From the NCBI RefSeq assembly GCF_011074795.1, contig NZ_JAAMPF010000019.1, positions 23,234 to 87,233 on the forward strand: DNA of 64,000 nucleotides, given 5' to 3'. Source of the stretch: Marinobacter salicampi. GTDB lineage: Bacteria > Pseudomonadota > Gammaproteobacteria > Pseudomonadales > Oleiphilaceae. The notes below the pieces were generated by a model. It made no database searches. It worked only from the letters and a program-made list of their open reading frames with translations, and was not told where the DNA came from. Below, in pieces: positions 62,409 through 64,000 of the stretch. The position numbers and the translations under genes are program-made. Positions within the stretch are counted from its first letter, which is position 1. Every line of letters starts with the position of its first letter.

Positions 62409-63028
62409 ATATCCCGCCGTTGCCCAATACACAGCAGTGCCGTTGGTTCCATGTTTGAGGGTAATCTCAATGCTTCCTTGACCCTTGCATCATCAAAGCC
62501 GGCCACCAGAACACAACCAACCCCAAGAGCCGTACTCTGGAGATGAACATTCTGTGCTAAAGCTCCAGTTTCCATATATACATAGCTAGCACCGCGCTCT
62601 CCCTGGGGTGGCTGAGATTCAAAGTGCCTAACCGCATCCCCGAGTTTCGCTGAAACCCCGATGACGATAGCCGCCTCTTTCAACCACGGTTGATCGCCAA
62701 TTCCTAGCTCGTGCATTGCCTCTTTCGGAACACGGTCACCAACTTGCTTCAACGAATGGCTACCAGCCTTATACTCATAGTTACCGGGCTCAAGCGCCGA
62801 TACACGCTGTACCACAATTTGTAGATGCAGTGGGTATAAGCCACCCGCCGATGGAGTTGCTCTTTTTTGGCCTGGCCCTGTTACTCCTTGGGCCGCCCAA
62901 AGCAATTGGGACAAAACACCTATAGGTAGCGGCGCCTTCGTGTACTGCCTCACGCTGCGCCGACTCTCAATACAGCCAACCAATGACTCAGAGCCTTGCA
63001 ATTCCGGTGCAGGTAGCTCGAAGACCAT
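62405..63028 (-). CDS. SagB-type nitroreductase family protein
   Basis: A 207-residue FMN-dependent oxidoreductase: RRSVRQYTKAPLPIGVLSQLL, ATPSAGGLYPLHLQIVV and YVYMETGALAQNVHLQSTALG are SagB/ThcOx-type signatures. Members oxidise azolines in peptide biosynthesis, but stand-alone copies like this are common and unassigned. ATG at 63028 has GGAG upstream; the longer frame enters the attC. Confidence 0.82.
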   Translation of the reverse strand: MVFELPAPELQGSESLVGCIESRRSVRQYTKAPLPIGVLSQLLWAAQGVTGPGQKRATPSAGGLYPLHLQIVVQRVSALEPGNYEYKAGSHSLKQVGDRVPKEAMHELGIGDQPWLKEAAIVIGVSAKLGDAVRHFESQPPQGERGASYVYMETGALAQNVHLQSTALGVGCVLVAGFDDARVKEALRLPSNMEPTALLCIGQRRDI

Positions 63029-63043
63029 GCATTTACTCCCTAT

Positions 63044-63120
63044 GCATAACGTAGAGCTTTGCGGCAATTTTGTAGCCGCGAAGCGGTGGAGAAATTGTCC
63101 GGCAAAAGCGACTGGTTAGG
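63044..63120 (-). repeat. attC-like site
   Basis: TGCATAACGTAGAGC ... GCGACTGGTTAGG, 77 bp; sister of 63426. Confidence 0.8.
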
Positions 63121-63403
63121 TAACAACTCGTAATATTGCATTCGTGAGCTCCGGCACAATCACAGACTCTGCGACGGAAAGATAAATCAGCAAGCTCAGA
63201 AGCTTAACGAAACTGCCAGCCACACCTCGTGCCTTTTGAGTAAAGTAAAGCAAAAGCGCGGGCAGGCCAACGATACTTGAAGCGAGAAATATAATGGCGA
63301 ATTTCAGGTTTACGAATGCAGAGCTCCCCGCAAAAAGTATGCAACCGCCCATAACCCAATAGACAAAATAATCTTTCTGTTCGAGCGGAAAAGGAATCTT
63401 CAT
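63116..63403 (-). CDS. Unknown small membrane protein
   Basis: A 95-residue protein with three hydrophobic helices (VYWVMGGCILFAGSSAFV; FAIIFLASSIVGLPALLLYF; LLSLLIYLSVAESVIV). No family recognised. The start at 63403 is the first Met outside the attC; the stop lies in the next attC core. Confidence 0.6.
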   Translation of the reverse strand: MKIPFPLEQKDYFVYWVMGGCILFAGSSAFVNLKFAIIFLASSIVGLPALLLYFTQKARGVAGSFVKLLSLLIYLSVAESVIVPELTNAILRVVT

Positions 63404-63425
63404 GGTTGCTGTCTTCTGCTTGTTA

Positions 63426-63500
63426 CCTAACGTAGAGCTTTGCCACAATTTTGTAGCCGCGAAGCGGTGGAGAAATTTTCCGGCAAAAGCGACTTGTTAG
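63426..63500 (-). repeat. attC-like site
   Basis: CCTAACGTAGAGCTTTG ... AAGCGACTTGTTAG, 75 bp; almost identical to 63044. Confidence 0.8.
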
Positions 63501-63925
63501 GAGCTTTTGATAGATGCATTTAAAAGCTCCACTAGCTTGATCCTGTCCTCGGGTAAAAGCATTTTTACCGGAATCCTTGAGGAGCTGAAACGACCAAAAC
63601 CCTTAAGGATTAAGCCCTGATTTATATCGTTTTCTATAGATTTAACTTCAGTGAATTGCACTGTTTTGTCTTTGTTGAAAGGAGATTTTATTGTGATATT
63701 AGAATCGGTCAAAATAAGAATCGGATTGACCTTTATTTTCCTACCGCTATTTATTAAACATAAGCCAGGAACTAGAGAAAATAACACCACAGACACTATG
63801 GCTGTCGTGCTTGTCCCCAACTTAATTAATCCATAGAAAGGGAAGACAATAACTAAGAAAAGCCCAAAGACCACCAGCGTCTTTGAAGAACTAGGTGCTG
63901 CCCAGAACTCTTGCTTAATTGGCAC
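63497..63925 (-). CDS. Unknown membrane protein with PH-like domain
   Basis: A 142-residue AT-rich gene: two N-terminal helices (TLVVFGLFLVIVFPFYGLI; AIVSVVLFSLVPGLCLI) then a beta-rich segment (ILILTDSNITIKSPFNKDKT, RFSSSRIPVKMLLPEDRIKL) in the style of bacterial PH-like membrane proteins (STM3941 type). Function unknown. The stop lies in the attC core. Confidence 0.6.
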   Translation of the reverse strand: MPIKQEFWAAPSSSKTLVVFGLFLVIVFPFYGLIKLGTSTTAIVSVVLFSLVPGLCLINSGRKIKVNPILILTDSNITIKSPFNKDKTVQFTEVKSIENDINQGLILKGFGRFSSSRIPVKMLLPEDRIKLVELLNASIKSS

Positions 63926-63934
63926 TGCAGATAC

Positions 63935-64000
63935 TCCTAACGCCAGCCATCACCGGTGACAGAACCGCAGCGAAGCGGAGGTTATGGCATCCGGTGCATG
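63935..64000 (-). repeat. attC-like site, cut by window edge
   Basis: CCTAACGCCAGCCATCACC ... GGCATCCGGTGCATG; same family as 61000 and 61663. Confidence 0.78.

Larger units (their letters stand above)
50227..64000 (-). mobile_element. Chromosomal integron cassette array
   Basis: About 20 gene cassettes arranged head to tail on the minus strand. Each holds one small gene or a toxin-antitoxin pair and ends in an attC-like imperfect palindrome; several attC sites are near-identical within families (for example 61000-61074, 61663-61732 and 63935-64000). On the minus strand attC sites end GGCGTTAG, as in Vibrio-type repeats, so the genes read away from an attI that lies right of the window. No integrase gene is visible here. 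GC content falls and codon use becomes mixed compared with the DNA to the left. Confidence 0.88.

Noticed and set aside
60998..64000. Regularly spaced similar repeats that might suggest a CRISPR array
   Set aside because: The units are 70-77 bp imperfect palindromes separated by whole genes, as in attC sites, and not short direct repeats with uniform spacers.

Overview
The window looks like a chromosomal segment of a GC-rich marine gammaproteobacterium of the Marinobacter type. That placement is an inference from gene style (SecDF fusion, GMC oxidoreductase, haloalkane dehalogenase, many c-di-GMP proteins, YebC/YeeN-like protein, GC-rich codon use). I recognised no rRNA or tRNA gene and no CRISPR array.

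Positions 1 to about 50.2 kb are ordinary host chromosome with short operons on both strands. In order: the 3' end of pntB; a GMC oxidoreductase; a YebC-family protein; small envelope proteins; a shikimate-kinase-like protein; a haloalkane dehalogenase with a cation-diffusion zinc-type exporter; an AI-2E family permease; a zinc-free alcohol dehydrogenase/quinone reductase overlapping a proline-racemase-family protein whose two catalytic positions are Ser/Thr; a periplasmic binding protein; a TetR-controlled RND efflux operon with a clear palindromic operator; a Fur-box-like site before a 38-residue membrane protein; a GAF-GGDEF-EAL protein; a one-chain SecDF; an amidase; AzlCD; DjlA; ThpR; a lytic transglycosylase; a DUF4010 permease; ModABC; a FHA/PP2C/Ser-Thr kinase signalling trio; ion and anion transporters with a tandem universal stress protein; an isocitrate-dehydrogenase-family protein carrying an internal duplication of about 165 residues; an MFS permease; a DksA/TraR zinc finger; an EAL protein next to a PilZ-Rossmann fusion; and a YbbA/YbbP-like ABC exporter.

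From about 50,227 to the right edge the DNA is a chromosomal integron cassette array. Nearly every gene is small, on the minus strand, and separated from the next by an attC-like imperfect palindrome. Many cassette genes take their TAA stop codon from the attC core. The orientation (CDS then attC on the minus strand) places attI/intI beyond the right edge; the array ends at 50.2 kb. Cassettes carry three intact type II toxin-antitoxin modules plus an antitoxin relic, two antibiotic-biosynthesis-monooxygenase-fold proteins, a tautomerase, a hotdog thioesterase, a GFA protein, a YnfA-type membrane protein, a SagB-type nitroreductase, DUF3291, several unknown membrane proteins, and a shortened transcription terminator Rho that keeps the ATPase core but lacks the usual N-terminal RNA-binding domain. 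An IS110/IS1111-type transposase remnant sits at a broken attC and abuts a HupE/UreJ metal operon that looks foreign to the array.

The array is also littered with short REP/REPIN-like repeats (core CTGGGACAGACTTATTT), one of them read in frame inside a cassette gene, and with decayed cassettes (GNAT acetyltransferase, XRE antitoxin, nitroreductase 5' end). The most unusual items are the Rho-like cassette, the isocitrate dehydrogenase with a duplicated domain, the in-frame REP insertion and the PilZ-Rossmann fusion.
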